From Streptomyces bottropensis ATCC 25435 (GTDB lineage: Bacteria; Actinomycetota; Actinomycetes; Streptomycetales; Streptomycetaceae), in NCBI RefSeq assembly GCF_000383595.1, contig NZ_KB911581.1, forward strand, positions 6,779,519-6,843,518: a stretch of DNA of 64,000 bases. Reading direction: 5' to 3'. This document shows, in pieces, positions 9,136-17,472 of the stretch. The position numbers were made by a program, and so were the translations under genes. A model generated the notes under the pieces. That model ran no database searches. It was not told the origin of the DNA and saw only the letters and a program-made list of their open reading frames with translations. Position 1 is the stretch's first letter; every line of letters begins with the position of its first letter.

Positions 9136-9141
9136 TAGAGT
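9136..9141 (+). promoter_or_regulatory. candidate -10 box for leaderless TetR mRNA
   Basis: TAGAGT lies 6 nt before the ATG at 9148 and no Shine-Dalgarno sequence is present. The spacing fits transcription starting at or very near the start codon, common in actinomycetes. No convincing -35 box is visible. Confidence 0.45.
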
Positions 9142-9147
9142 GTTCGT

Positions 9148-9840
9148 ATGCGAACCGGTGCGCGCCACAGGATGAGTGTGGAGGAGCGGCGGCAGCAGTT
9201 GATCGGGGTGGCCCTCGAACTGTTCAGCCGGCGCCCGCCCGACGAGGTCTCCCTCGACGAGATAGCGTCGGCCGCGGGTATCTCGCGCCCGCTGGTCTAC
9301 CACTACTTCCCGGGCAAACTCAGCCTGTACGAGGCCGCGTTGACGCGTGCGTCCGACGATCTCGCGCACCGTTTCGTGGAACCCCGGGAGGGTCCCCTCG
9401 GCGCCCGGCTGCTCCGTGTCACCCACCGGTTCTTCGACTTCGTCGACGAGCACGGAACCGGTTTCTCGGCGTTGATGCGCGGCGGCCCGGCCGTCGGCTC
9501 GTCCCGTACGAACGCCCTCGTCGACGGTGTGCGCCAGGCCGCCTATGTCCAGATTCTTTCGCACCTCGACGTCGAAACCGCACCCGCGCGGCTCGAACTG
9601 GTCATCCGCTCCTGGATCTCCCTCGCCGAGTCCACGGCCCTCCTCTGGCTGGACGGGCGCCGCATCCCCAGGCAGGAGCTGGAGGTCCAACTCGTCCACG
9701 ACTTCGCGGCCCTGGCGGCGGTGAGCGCGGCCCAGGACGAGGAGATGGCGGCCCTGCTCCGCGGCATACTCGCCGACGAGCCGCGGGACGGCCCGTTCAG
9801 CGATCTGGCGGGGCGCCTCGTGGCTCTGGGACGCCCCTAG
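9148..9840 (+). CDS. TetR-family transcriptional regulator
   Basis: A 230-aa protein. Residues about 9-60 are the TetR DNA-binding domain: RRQQLIGVALELFSRR, then the helix-turn-helix LDEIASAAGISRPLVYHYF. The C-terminal ligand domain (residues 70-215) is helical and ends ILADEPRDGPFSDLAGRLVAL. The domain resembles regulators with a TetR_C-type pocket, but the ligand cannot be predicted. The gene is transcribed towards the convergent isomerase gene. Its own promoter lies immediately upstream, and the mRNA appears leaderless. No clear inverted-repeat operator was seen in the short 71-nt upstream gap. Confidence 0.9.
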   Translation: MRTGARHRMSVEERRQQLIGVALELFSRRPPDEVSLDEIASAAGISRPLVYHYFPGKLSLYEAALTRASDDLAHRFVEPREGPLGARLLRVTHRFFDFVDEHGTGFSALMRGGPAVGSSRTNALVDGVRQAAYVQILSHLDVETAPARLELVIRSWISLAESTALLWLDGRRIPRQELEVQLVHDFAALAAVSAAQDEEMAALLRGILADEPRDGPFSDLAGRLVALGRP

Positions 9841-9888
9841 ACCCGTACGGACCGGGTCCTGGCCCGCCGCCTTTCGGGAAGATGGGAT

Positions 9889-10239
9889 CTAGAACTTCCG
9901 GTACGAGGGGTCGAGGTCCCGGACCTCCGCCGACGCGTGCAGCGCCAGCCCCTCCCCCACCTGCACGAACTTCCGCAGCAGCTCCAGCACGTTCTCGGTC
10001 AGCGTCACCTTCGTGGCGTCGGTCCGTCCCGCGAGCAGGCCGAGCGTGACATGCACGATCGCGTGCCCGTCGGTGTCGGGGCCGACGACCGTGTCCTCGG
10101 TCGCCCGGAACTGCGTCTTGCACGCCTCCGGCTTCGCGGCGGCGGTGCGCACGACCTCCTCGTGCAGGGCCCTGGCGAACGCGGGCCGGTCGAAGCCCTC
10201 GGAGAGAACGGCGGAGTAGTCAACGGTGATCTGCGGCAT
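9889..10239 (-). CDS. 5-carboxymethyl-2-hydroxymuconate delta-isomerase-like protein
   Basis: A 116-aa protein starting MPQITVDYSAVL. Removal of Met would expose Pro, the catalytic N-terminal base of the 4-oxalocrotonate tautomerase superfamily. Length and sequence (FARALHEEVV, then the F-R-A segment and HVTLGLLAGR) fit the CHMI/HpcD branch, which isomerises a homoprotocatechuate-pathway intermediate. No other homoprotocatechuate genes are in the window, so the physiological substrate may differ. The start lies 5 nt after the stop of the upstream PP2C phosphatase gene, so the two are probably co-transcribed. Confidence 0.8.
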   Translation of the reverse strand: MPQITVDYSAVLSEGFDRPAFARALHEEVVRTAAAKPEACKTQFRATEDTVVGPDTDGHAIVHVTLGLLAGRTDATKVTLTENVLELLRKFVQVGEGLALHASAEVRDLDPSYRKF

Positions 10240-10244
10240 GAGGG

Positions 10245-11861
10245 TCACCCTAACCGCAGCCGCAACGCCAGCAGGGCGATGTCGTCCTCCCGGTCCCGCC
10301 CGAAACAGTGCAGCAACGTGTCGCACAGCGCCACCGTCCCGTCCGGGGCGTCGGCCGCGGCGGCCCGCAGCTGCTCCAGGGAGAGCGAGAGATCGATGCC
10401 CCGGGTCTCGACGAGCCCGTCGGTGACCATGAGCAGCCGATCGGCCGGCCACAGCGTCGTCTCCGTGGGCGGGGGCCGGTCGAGTCCGAGTCCGAGGAGC
10501 GGCCCGGCGGCCTTCACGTACGCGGCCTCTCCGGAGTCGCGGACGATCAGCGGCGGGATGTGGCCCGCGTTGGCGACCCGCACGCGCCCGGTGTCCGGCT
10601 CGACGAGGGCGAGACAGACCGTGGCGGTGACGTCGGGGTGGTAGTGCTGGAGCATCCGGTCCAGCCGCCGGGCGAGTGCCGCGGGGTCGGACTCCTCCAC
10701 GCAGTAGGCACGCAGGGCGTGCCGGATCTCGACCATCACGGTGGCCGCGTCCAGGGAGTGCCCGACGACGTCGCCGACGGCGGTCAGGATGCCGCCGGAG
10801 GCGGACAGGGCCGCGTAGAAGTCGCCGCCGATCTCGGTCTCGTGGGACGCGGGCACGTACCGCACGACCACGTCGAGGCCGGGGAACTCGGGTACCCGCT
10901 TGGGCAGGAAGCTGTGCTGGAGGGTGAGCGCGACATGGCGCTCGACCTGGTACATGAGCAGGGGCTGGGCGGCCAGGGCGGTGGCCTGGGCGAGGCGGCC
11001 GACCAGGCCGGTGGTGCCGGCGGCGGTCCCGGGGGTGCCGCGTACGGGGGTGGCGACGCAGACGGGCGTGCCGCTCTCGGTGCGGGCCAGGACCAGTCGG
11101 GCGTCCTCGGTGACGCCGGGCCGGAAGAAGCCGGCCGGCCACAGGGGTGCGGGGACCACGGTGTCGGCGGTCCCGGGGACGCCGTCGGTGACACGGCGGA
11201 TGAGCCGGGCCACGGCCTCGTGCGCGCCGACGTCGGGGAGGGTGGTGCGGGCCCTGGCCCGGGAGGTGCCGCTGTAGAGGTGGCCGTCCTCGCCGAGCAC
11301 GAACACGGCGGCGGGCAACCGGGTGAGCCGGGCGGCGCCCTCGGCGGCGGCTGCGGCGAGTTCTTCGAGGGTGCGGGCGGCCTGGACGTCGACGATGGTC
11401 TCGGACAGCAGGGTGAGCCGGCGGACGAGGGCCTCGGCGTCGTTGCGCATCCGGGCACCGCGCACGGCCGCGCGGACGACCGCCTGGATCTCCTCCGGCT
11501 CGGCGGGGACCGTCAGATAGGCCTCGCCGCCCGCGTCCAGGCCCCGGAAGCGGTCGCCGGGGGCGACGGACGCGGCGGAGAAGTGGACGACGGGCAGGGC
11601 GGCCGTCGGGGGTTGTGCCTTGAGCCGGCGGCAGAGTTCGAAGCCGCTCATGTCGGGGAGGCCGACGTCGACGAGGGCCACGTCGGGCAGGGGGCCCGAG
11701 CGCAGCCGCAGGTCGAGTTCGGCGAGCGCCTCTCCGGCGGTGGCGACGGGGACCACACGGTGCCCGGCCCGGCGCAGGACCGCGTCCATCGCGTACCGGC
11801 CGGCGGGCGCGTCGTCGACCACCAGCACCGTGCTGTTTGCTCCGTCGGCCATCGGGCTCAT
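10245..11861 (-). CDS. receiver-GAF-PP2C (SpoIIE-type) serine phosphatase
   Basis: A 538-aa cytoplasmic protein with three modules. Residues 10-125 are a CheY-like receiver, with acidic pair D16-D17 and phosphoacceptor D65 (in ALVDVGLPD). Residues about 140-295 are a GAF-like domain, and about 310-538 a SpoIIE/PP2C phosphatase. The phosphatase keeps its metal ligands in ETEIGGDFY, VVGHSLDAA, MVTDGLVE and EDDIALLAL. Such proteins usually dephosphorylate an anti-sigma-factor antagonist. The receiver is unusual: the invariant Lys of the K-P motif is replaced by Val118 (YLTVPAEPEE), so normal phosphorylation-driven switching may be lost. The isomerase gene follows after 5 nt. Confidence 0.88.
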   Translation of the reverse strand: MSPMADGANSTVLVVDDAPAGRYAMDAVLRRAGHRVVPVATAGEALAELDLRLRSGPLPDVALVDVGLPDMSGFELCRRLKAQPPTAALPVVHFSAASVAPGDRFRGLDAGGEAYLTVPAEPEEIQAVVRAAVRGARMRNDAEALVRRLTLLSETIVDVQAARTLEELAAAAAEGAARLTRLPAAVFVLGEDGHLYSGTSRARARTTLPDVGAHEAVARLIRRVTDGVPGTADTVVPAPLWPAGFFRPGVTEDARLVLARTESGTPVCVATPVRGTPGTAAGTTGLVGRLAQATALAAQPLLMYQVERHVALTLQHSFLPKRVPEFPGLDVVVRYVPASHETEIGGDFYAALSASGGILTAVGDVVGHSLDAATVMVEIRHALRAYCVEESDPAALARRLDRMLQHYHPDVTATVCLALVEPDTGRVRVANAGHIPPLIVRDSGEAAYVKAAGPLLGLGLDRPPPTETTLWPADRLLMVTDGLVETRGIDLSLSLEQLRAAAADAPDGTVALCDTLLHCFGRDREDDIALLALRLRLG

Positions 11862-11886
11862 GAGGCTCTCGTCGTCGCTGAAGCTC

Positions 11887-11924
11887 GGGTGGTGCGGGCG
11901 GTCCTCTCACCGCCCGCACCACCC
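11887..11924 (-). terminator. 16-bp hairpin after pullulanase gene
   Basis: GGGTGGTGCGGGCGGT (11887-11902) pairs perfectly with 11909-11924 around a 6-nt loop. It lies 11 nt downstream of the pullulanase stop and separates it from the next minus-strand gene. Confidence 0.85.
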
Positions 11925-11935
11925 AAGCTAGCGCT

Positions 11936-14900
11936 CTAGCGGGCGGATCGTGCGAATACGGCCACGGTCCGCCCCGGAACGACGAAGGTCCCCGATTCTG
12001 CTTCGTACGACGAGGTCCGGACGGTAGAGTCCGCGCCCGCCGCCTGGACGCGGTGCAGGGCGTACCCCGTCCCGGCCAGGCCGTCCACGGTCTGCTCGCG
12101 CACCTCGGGGGTGGCGTTGAAGACGACGACGAGGTCGCCGAGTTCCATCGTGATCACGCCCGGGGTCTCGTCCTTCCCCGACAGCGGGAAGGACAGTTTC
12201 GACTGGACCTGCCCGGTCGTGCCGAGGGAGAACACGTCCTGCGTGGTACGGATCCGCAGCAGGTCCCGGTAGGCCGCCGAGGCCCCCTCGATCTGCTCGC
12301 AGCCGACCTCGACGGCGGTCAACAGGGGTTTGGCGTAGGACCACTTGGACCTGTTGTCGGCGGCGAGCGGCAGTCCGCGCCCGAAGCCGTTGCCGTCCCG
12401 GCAGTCCCAGTGGATCGCGTTGAACCAGTCGCCGCTGTCGTAGGAGTTGCGGTCGAGGGACTTGGACCGCAGCAGGTCGGTGCCGGCCTGGGAGAGCGCC
12501 GGGCCCTGGGAGAGGGCGGCGGTCGCCAGGGCGAGGACCTGCATCCGCGCGCGGTCCGCCGGACTCGTCGACTTCGGCAGTTTGAAGGCCAGGGCGTCGA
12601 ACAGGGACTCGTTGTCGTGGGCGTCGACATAGGCGAGGGCGTCGCCCGGGGCGTCCGCGTAGCCGGCGGGGGTCCCGTTGTAGTCGACCTCGGAGCCCTT
12701 GACCTCCTTGCCGCCGGTGTCGGTGAACCGGTAGTTCGCCAGATTGCCGCTCAGCCCGACCTTGATGAGGTCCTGGTAGTGCAGCAACCGCGCCTTCTGC
12801 TCGGCCGGAGTGCCGTTGGCGTCCGAGGAGTTGGGCTCGGTCCACAGGCCGGAGGCGAAGCCCTGGACGCCGGGGTCCTCGTCGAAGGGGCCGCCGCCGC
12901 GCACGGCGTCACGGGCCCGGTCGGAGAAGGTCGCGACGCCCGTCCCGGCCATGTTCTTCTGCGTGGCCTGGACGAAGCGCGCGTCGTCGGCGACCTCGCC
13001 GAAGTTCCAGCCCTCCCCGTAGAGGATGATCTTCTTCCCGTCGACGCCGTCCTTCTTGGGGGTCAGCGCGTCGAGGGCCTTGCGGACGGCCAGGATGTTG
13101 GCCTTCGGGTGGTGGCCCATGAGGTCGAAGCGGAACCCGTCGACCTTGTACTCCCTGGCCCAGGTGACGATCGAGTCGACGACGAGCTTGCCCATCATGG
13201 TGTTCTCGGGGGCGGTGTTGGCGCAGCAGGTGGAGGTGGCGACCGAACCGTCGGCGAGGAGGCGGTGGTAGTAGCCGGGGACGACCTTGTCGAGGACGCT
13301 TTTGTCGGCCTGGCCGCTCGCCGGGGTGTGGTTGTAGACCACGTCCAGCACGACCCCGAGGCCGTCGGCGTTGAGCGCCTTCACCATCTTCCGGAACTCG
13401 ACCGTGCGCCGGGTGCCGTCCGGGTCGGTCGCGTACGAGCCCTCCGGGACCGTGTAGTGGTAGGGGTCGTAGCCCCAGTTGTAGGCGTCCTTCGCGGCGG
13501 CCTTCGCCACGCACTCCTGCTGCTGGTCGGAGTCGGCGGCGTAGGAGCCGAGGTCGCAGTCGACGCTCGCCTGGTCGGCCTTCCTCTCGGGGATGGTGGC
13601 GATGTCGGCGACGGGGAGGAGGTGCACGTACGAGGTGCCCGCCGCCGCCAGCTTCCGCAGGTGCTTCGCGCCGTCGCCGCCCTTGTCGGTGAAGGCGAGG
13701 TAGGTGCCCCGGTCCTTCGCGGGCACGGCCTTGTCGTCGACGGAGAAGTCCCGGACGTGCAGCTCCTGGATCCGCGCGTCCTTCAGCGGTACGGCCTTCG
13801 GCTTGGTGTACGACGACCAGCCGCCCGGCGCCAGGGACCTGTCCCTCAGATCGACGACGAGGCTGCGTTCGGAGTCGGCGGTCAGGGCGACGGAGTACGG
13901 GTCGGTGACCTCGTTGGTGACCATCTCGCGGACGCTGGGCGCCCACACCTTCACGACGTACCGGTAGGGCTTGTTCTTCCAGGACTTCGCGCCGGTGACG
14001 GACCAGACGCCGGTGGTGTCGTTCCGTTTCATGGCGATGCGGGTGCCGTCGAGGTCCAGGGAGACCCGCTGGGCCGTGGGCGCCCAGACGGCGAGGGTGG
14101 GACGGCCGTCGCGGAAGGTCGGGCCGAGGTCCGCGTCGGAGCCGTCGTACAGGTCGTCGAGCACCCCGGCGATCTGCACGCCGGTCGCCGCGAGCACCGC
14201 GCCGTTCGACGCCCGCTGGGAGGCGACGAGCTGACCGCGCAGGGCCTCGCGGACCCGGTCGCGGTCGCGCGGGTCGACGGTCCAGGCGGTGTAGGCCTTC
14301 AGGTGCGGGAACCTCGCCTTCTGGGCGTCGGTGAGGGCCGACTTGTTCAGGCGGAGCCAGCGCTCGTCGGTGCTGGTGAGAGCGCCGTCCTTCGCCGTGA
14401 TGGAGCCGGTGCGGGAGTACAGCAGCTGGGTGGAGGCGGCGGTGTCGTTCCCGTTCCAGGCGACGGTGTTCCGGTCGATCCAGACCGCCTTGGAGGTGGT
14501 CAGGTCGAGGGCGGCGGCGCTGCCCGCGGGCTGCGGGAGCAGGTACTTCTCCTGCCCGTTCAGCAGCCACGCCTCATGGCCGGTGGCCTTGAGGTCCAGC
14601 GCCTGGTCGGTGGGGAGGTCCTTCTCGTCGCCCTTGTGGATGATGTAGCTGAGGCTGGTCGCGCCCTCGGTGAGCGGCACCTCGTAGACGGCGCCGTAGG
14701 TGTCGGTCCGTACCGGCTCCAGGGGCTTCGACCAGTCGGTGGGGTGCGCGGCGCCGGCCCAGACGTGCAGGCCCCAGCCGTCGTACTTCCCGTCGGCGCG
14801 GTGGTAGTGGAGGACGGCCTTGGAGGTGTCCGGCGCCGGCAGGTCGGGCCGCTGCGTCGCGGCGGCCTCCTTGCCCTGCTCGACCCAGATCTCGCCCGTC

Positions 14901-17359
14901 CTCGTGACGTCGATCGAGCGGTCGGCGGGGACGTCCTTGTTCCCGTCCTTGTCGATGACGAGGTAACTGACGTTCGTGGCACCGGGCTTGAGCTTGACGT
15001 AGGCGAACGCGCCGTACGCGTCCCGTCCGACGAAGTCGTGGCCGTCCGGCCAGGTCGTCGCCTCGCCGTCGGCGAGGTCGCCCCAGGCGTAGAGCCGCCA
15101 GTCGGTGTAGTCGCCGTCGGCGCGTCTGTAGTGGACGATCGCGTGGTCGCGCGAGGTGGCGGTGGGAATCTCGGGGGCGGGCGGGGCGCCGGTGGTGGAG
15201 GTCGCGACGGCACTCGCCGTACGTCCGGTTCGGTCGATCACCACCGCTTTGTACCGCAGGGCCGTCCCGGCCGGAACCTTCTCCCCGAGGGTCTGGGTGA
15301 CCTTGTACGGGGCGTGGTCGGCGGAGCCCAGCGTCCGCCACGTGCCGTTGCCGACCTGTGCGGCGAAGACGACACGGTTGAGCTGCCCTCCTCCCCCGAC
15401 ATCGGCACCGATCTCGACCGTGCCGGTGGCTCCGGCGGCCGGCGCCTTGAGGGTGAGGGACGGCTCGTTGGCGGGCTTCGGAAGTGGGCCGGCGGCCTTG
15501 AGGACGATCGCGGACCCGGCCGGGACGGTGACGGTGACCTCGCGGTCGGCGTCGCTCGTGACCGTGGCGCCGGTGCCGTAGAGGCCCCGGAAGGCCGTGC
15601 GGGGCGAGCCGGTGGTGAAGGTGGCCTTCTCGGCGTCGTCGGCGTTGTTGAACGCGACGAGGTACTCGGTGGCGGTCCTGGCGTCCGTCCGCGAGAAGGC
15701 GTAGACGCCCGCGCCGTCGGCGGCGTACCGCTCGGTCTGGACGCCGTCGGCGAGGGCCGGGTGGGCCTTGCGGAGCTTGGCGAGAGCACTGATCTGCCGG
15801 TAGAGCGGTGCTCTGGTGTCGTACGCGTCCGTGGCGTGGGTGCGGTCCGTGCCGAGCTGGTCGTCGTCCAGGTAGTCGGCGGTCTTCGAGGCGAACATGG
15901 TCTGGCGGGCGTCCTTGTCACCGCCCGCGCCGGTGAAGCCCTGTTCGTCGCCGTAGTAGACGACCGGGTTGCCCCGGCCGAGGAACATCAGCTCGTTGGC
16001 GAGCCTGTCCTTGGCGAGCAGTTCGGCGTCGGAGGCCTTGGGGTTGTCCTGCTTCAGGAAGGTCCCGATGCGCCCCATGTCGTGGTTGCCGAGGAAGGTG
16101 ACCTGCTCGTACGCGTTGGCCTTGTCGGTCGTGTACTTGTAGTCGTCCCCGAACACCGCGGCGAGCTTCTTGGCACTGCCGCCCTGGGAGGCGTACGAGC
16201 GCGCCGCGTCCTGGAAGGGGAAGTCGAGGGTGGAGTCCAGACGTCCCCGGGTGACGTACGGGGAGGTCACGGACGTGTCGGCGGAGTAGACCTCGCCGAA
16301 CATGAAGAAGTCGTCGCGGCCCTTCTTCGCGGCGTACGCGTCGAGCGCGGTGGCCCACCGCGTCCAGAACCGCATGTCGACGTGTTTCACGGTGTCGATC
16401 CGGAAGCCGTCGATCCGGAAGTCCCGCACCCACTTCTCGTAGATCTTCTCCATGCCGGAGACGACCTCGGGGCGCTCGGTCCACAGGTCGTCCAGCCCGA
16501 CGAAGTCGCCGTGGGTGGCGGACTCGCCGGCCCAGGTGGAGTCGCCCCGGTTGTGGTACATCGTCGGGTCGTTGAGCCAGGAGGGGACTTTGGTGTTCTT
16601 CTTCGCGGCGGGGACCACGGGGGTGCGGGGGAAGGAGTCCCGGTCGACGGACGGGAAGCCGGTGCCCCCGGCAGCGTGGTCGGTGTCGTCGAAGGGCTTC
16701 CCGTCCTTGGTCAGATAGGGGAAGGCGCCCTTGGAGAGGTAGTCGTAGGACTTCTCCTCGTTGTCGACGACATCGGCGGTGTGGTTGGTGATGACGTCGA
16801 AGAAGACCTTCATGCCCTTGGCGTGGGCCTTGGAGATCAGGGTCTGAAGGTCCTTGTCGGTGCCGAAGTGCGGGTCGACCTTGGTGAAGTCGGTGATCCA
16901 GTAGCCGTGATAGCCGGCGGAGGCGTTCTCGCCGGTGCCCTGAACGGGCTGGTTCTTGAAGATGGGGGCCAGCCAGATGGAGGTGGTGCCCAGGCCCTTG
17001 ATGTAGTCGAGCCGCCGGGTGATGCCCTTGAGGTCGCCGCCCTGGTAGAAGCCCTTGTCGGTGGGGTCGTATCCGGTGGCGAGGCGCGAGCCGGTCAGAC
17101 CGCCCTTGTCGTTCGCCCGGTCACCGTTGGCGAAACGGTCCGGCAGGACGAAGTAGAACTGCTCGCGGGTGAGTTCGTGACGGGCGGCGGTCTTCGCCAG
17201 CTTCGCGTCCGACGGAGGCTTGGGCGCGGGCGCGGCCCCGGCCGCGAGGGGCTGGACGAGCGCCGCGGTCAGCGCGGTCACGGTGACCGCGCCGACCGCC
17301 GCGGCCCGTCCGGTGTGGGTGGTTCGGCGCCTGGACGGCGTCGGCCATCTCGGTATCAC
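11936..17359 (-). CDS. secreted bifunctional alpha-amylase/pullulanase, two GH13 domains
   Basis: A 1807-aa protein from GTG with AAGGAG 7 nt upstream. A signal peptide (basic MIPRWPTPSRRR, then a hydrophobic run to AAGAAPAP) exports it. The first GH13 domain (about 65-620) has DGFRIDTVKH near 320, FGEVY near 356 and LGNHDMGR near 425, so its catalytic triad is intact. Two pullulan-binding (CBM41-like) modules follow at about 740 (HYRRADGDYTDW) and 850 (HYHRADGKYDGW). A type I pullulanase region with CBM48 and a second GH13 domain follows: DGFRFDLMGHHP near 1410, YGEGWNF near 1447 and HDNESLFD near 1583. It should cut alpha-1,4 and alpha-1,6 links in starch and pullulan, feeding maltodextrins to MalEFG. 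An operator-like repeat lies upstream. Confidence 0.92.
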   Translation of the reverse strand: MIPRWPTPSRRRTTHTGRAAAVGAVTVTALTAALVQPLAAGAAPAPKPPSDAKLAKTAARHELTREQFYFVLPDRFANGDRANDKGGLTGSRLATGYDPTDKGFYQGGDLKGITRRLDYIKGLGTTSIWLAPIFKNQPVQGTGENASAGYHGYWITDFTKVDPHFGTDKDLQTLISKAHAKGMKVFFDVITNHTADVVDNEEKSYDYLSKGAFPYLTKDGKPFDDTDHAAGGTGFPSVDRDSFPRTPVVPAAKKNTKVPSWLNDPTMYHNRGDSTWAGESATHGDFVGLDDLWTERPEVVSGMEKIYEKWVRDFRIDGFRIDTVKHVDMRFWTRWATALDAYAAKKGRDDFFMFGEVYSADTSVTSPYVTRGRLDSTLDFPFQDAARSYASQGGSAKKLAAVFGDDYKYTTDKANAYEQVTFLGNHDMGRIGTFLKQDNPKASDAELLAKDRLANELMFLGRGNPVVYYGDEQGFTGAGGDKDARQTMFASKTADYLDDDQLGTDRTHATDAYDTRAPLYRQISALAKLRKAHPALADGVQTERYAADGAGVYAFSRTDARTATEYLVAFNNADDAEKATFTTGSPRTAFRGLYGTGATVTSDADREVTVTVPAGSAIVLKAAGPLPKPANEPSLTLKAPAAGATGTVEIGADVGGGGQLNRVVFAAQVGNGTWRTLGSADHAPYKVTQTLGEKVPAGTALRYKAVVIDRTGRTASAVATSTTGAPPAPEIPTATSRDHAIVHYRRADGDYTDWRLYAWGDLADGEATTWPDGHDFVGRDAYGAFAYVKLKPGATNVSYLVIDKDGNKDVPADRSIDVTRTGEIWVEQGKEAAATQRPDLPAPDTSKAVLHYHRADGKYDGWGLHVWAGAAHPTDWSKPLEPVRTDTYGAVYEVPLTEGATSLSYIIHKGDEKDLPTDQALDLKATGHEAWLLNGQEKYLLPQPAGSAAALDLTTSKAVWIDRNTVAWNGNDTAASTQLLYSRTGSITAKDGALTSTDERWLRLNKSALTDAQKARFPHLKAYTAWTVDPRDRDRVREALRGQLVASQRASNGAVLAATGVQIAGVLDDLYDGSDADLGPTFRDGRPTLAVWAPTAQRVSLDLDGTRIAMKRNDTTGVWSVTGAKSWKNKPYRYVVKVWAPSVREMVTNEVTDPYSVALTADSERSLVVDLRDRSLAPGGWSSYTKPKAVPLKDARIQELHVRDFSVDDKAVPAKDRGTYLAFTDKGGDGAKHLRKLAAAGTSYVHLLPVADIATIPERKADQASVDCDLGSYAADSDQQQECVAKAAAKDAYNWGYDPYHYTVPEGSYATDPDGTRRTVEFRKMVKALNADGLGVVLDVVYNHTPASGQADKSVLDKVVPGYYHRLLADGSVATSTCCANTAPENTMMGKLVVDSIVTWAREYKVDGFRFDLMGHHPKANILAVRKALDALTPKKDGVDGKKIILYGEGWNFGEVADDARFVQATQKNMAGTGVATFSDRARDAVRGGGPFDEDPGVQGFASGLWTEPNSSDANGTPAEQKARLLHYQDLIKVGLSGNLANYRFTDTGGKEVKGSEVDYNGTPAGYADAPGDALAYVDAHDNESLFDALAFKLPKSTSPADRARMQVLALATAALSQGPALSQAGTDLLRSKSLDRNSYDSGDWFNAIHWDCRDGNGFGRGLPLAADNRSKWSYAKPLLTAVEVGCEQIEGASAAYRDLLRIRTTQDVFSLGTTGQVQSKLSFPLSGKDETPGVITMELGDLVVVFNATPEVREQTVDGLAGTGYALHRVQAAGADSTVRTSSYEAESGTFVVPGRTVAVFARSAR

Positions 17360-17417
17360 GGATGGACTCCTTGCGATGACGGCTCTGGTGGGTCCGACCC
17401 CGCGCGACCGTATCGCC

Positions 17418-17440
17418 GCCGAAAGCGTTTCAGCAAGAGG
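17418..17440 (-). promoter_or_regulatory. candidate MalR operator before pullulanase
   Basis: On the minus strand the sequence reads CTCTTGCTGAAACGCTTTC, combining the CTTGCTG core seen before the amylase and malE genes with a GAAA-N3-TTTC inverted repeat. It lies about 60 nt before the GTG start, where a repressor could block transcription. MalR binding is inferred from the shared motif and gene function. Confidence 0.5.
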
Positions 17441-17472
17441 CGTGAAAGTAACGGTAAGGCCTTACAAGCCGG

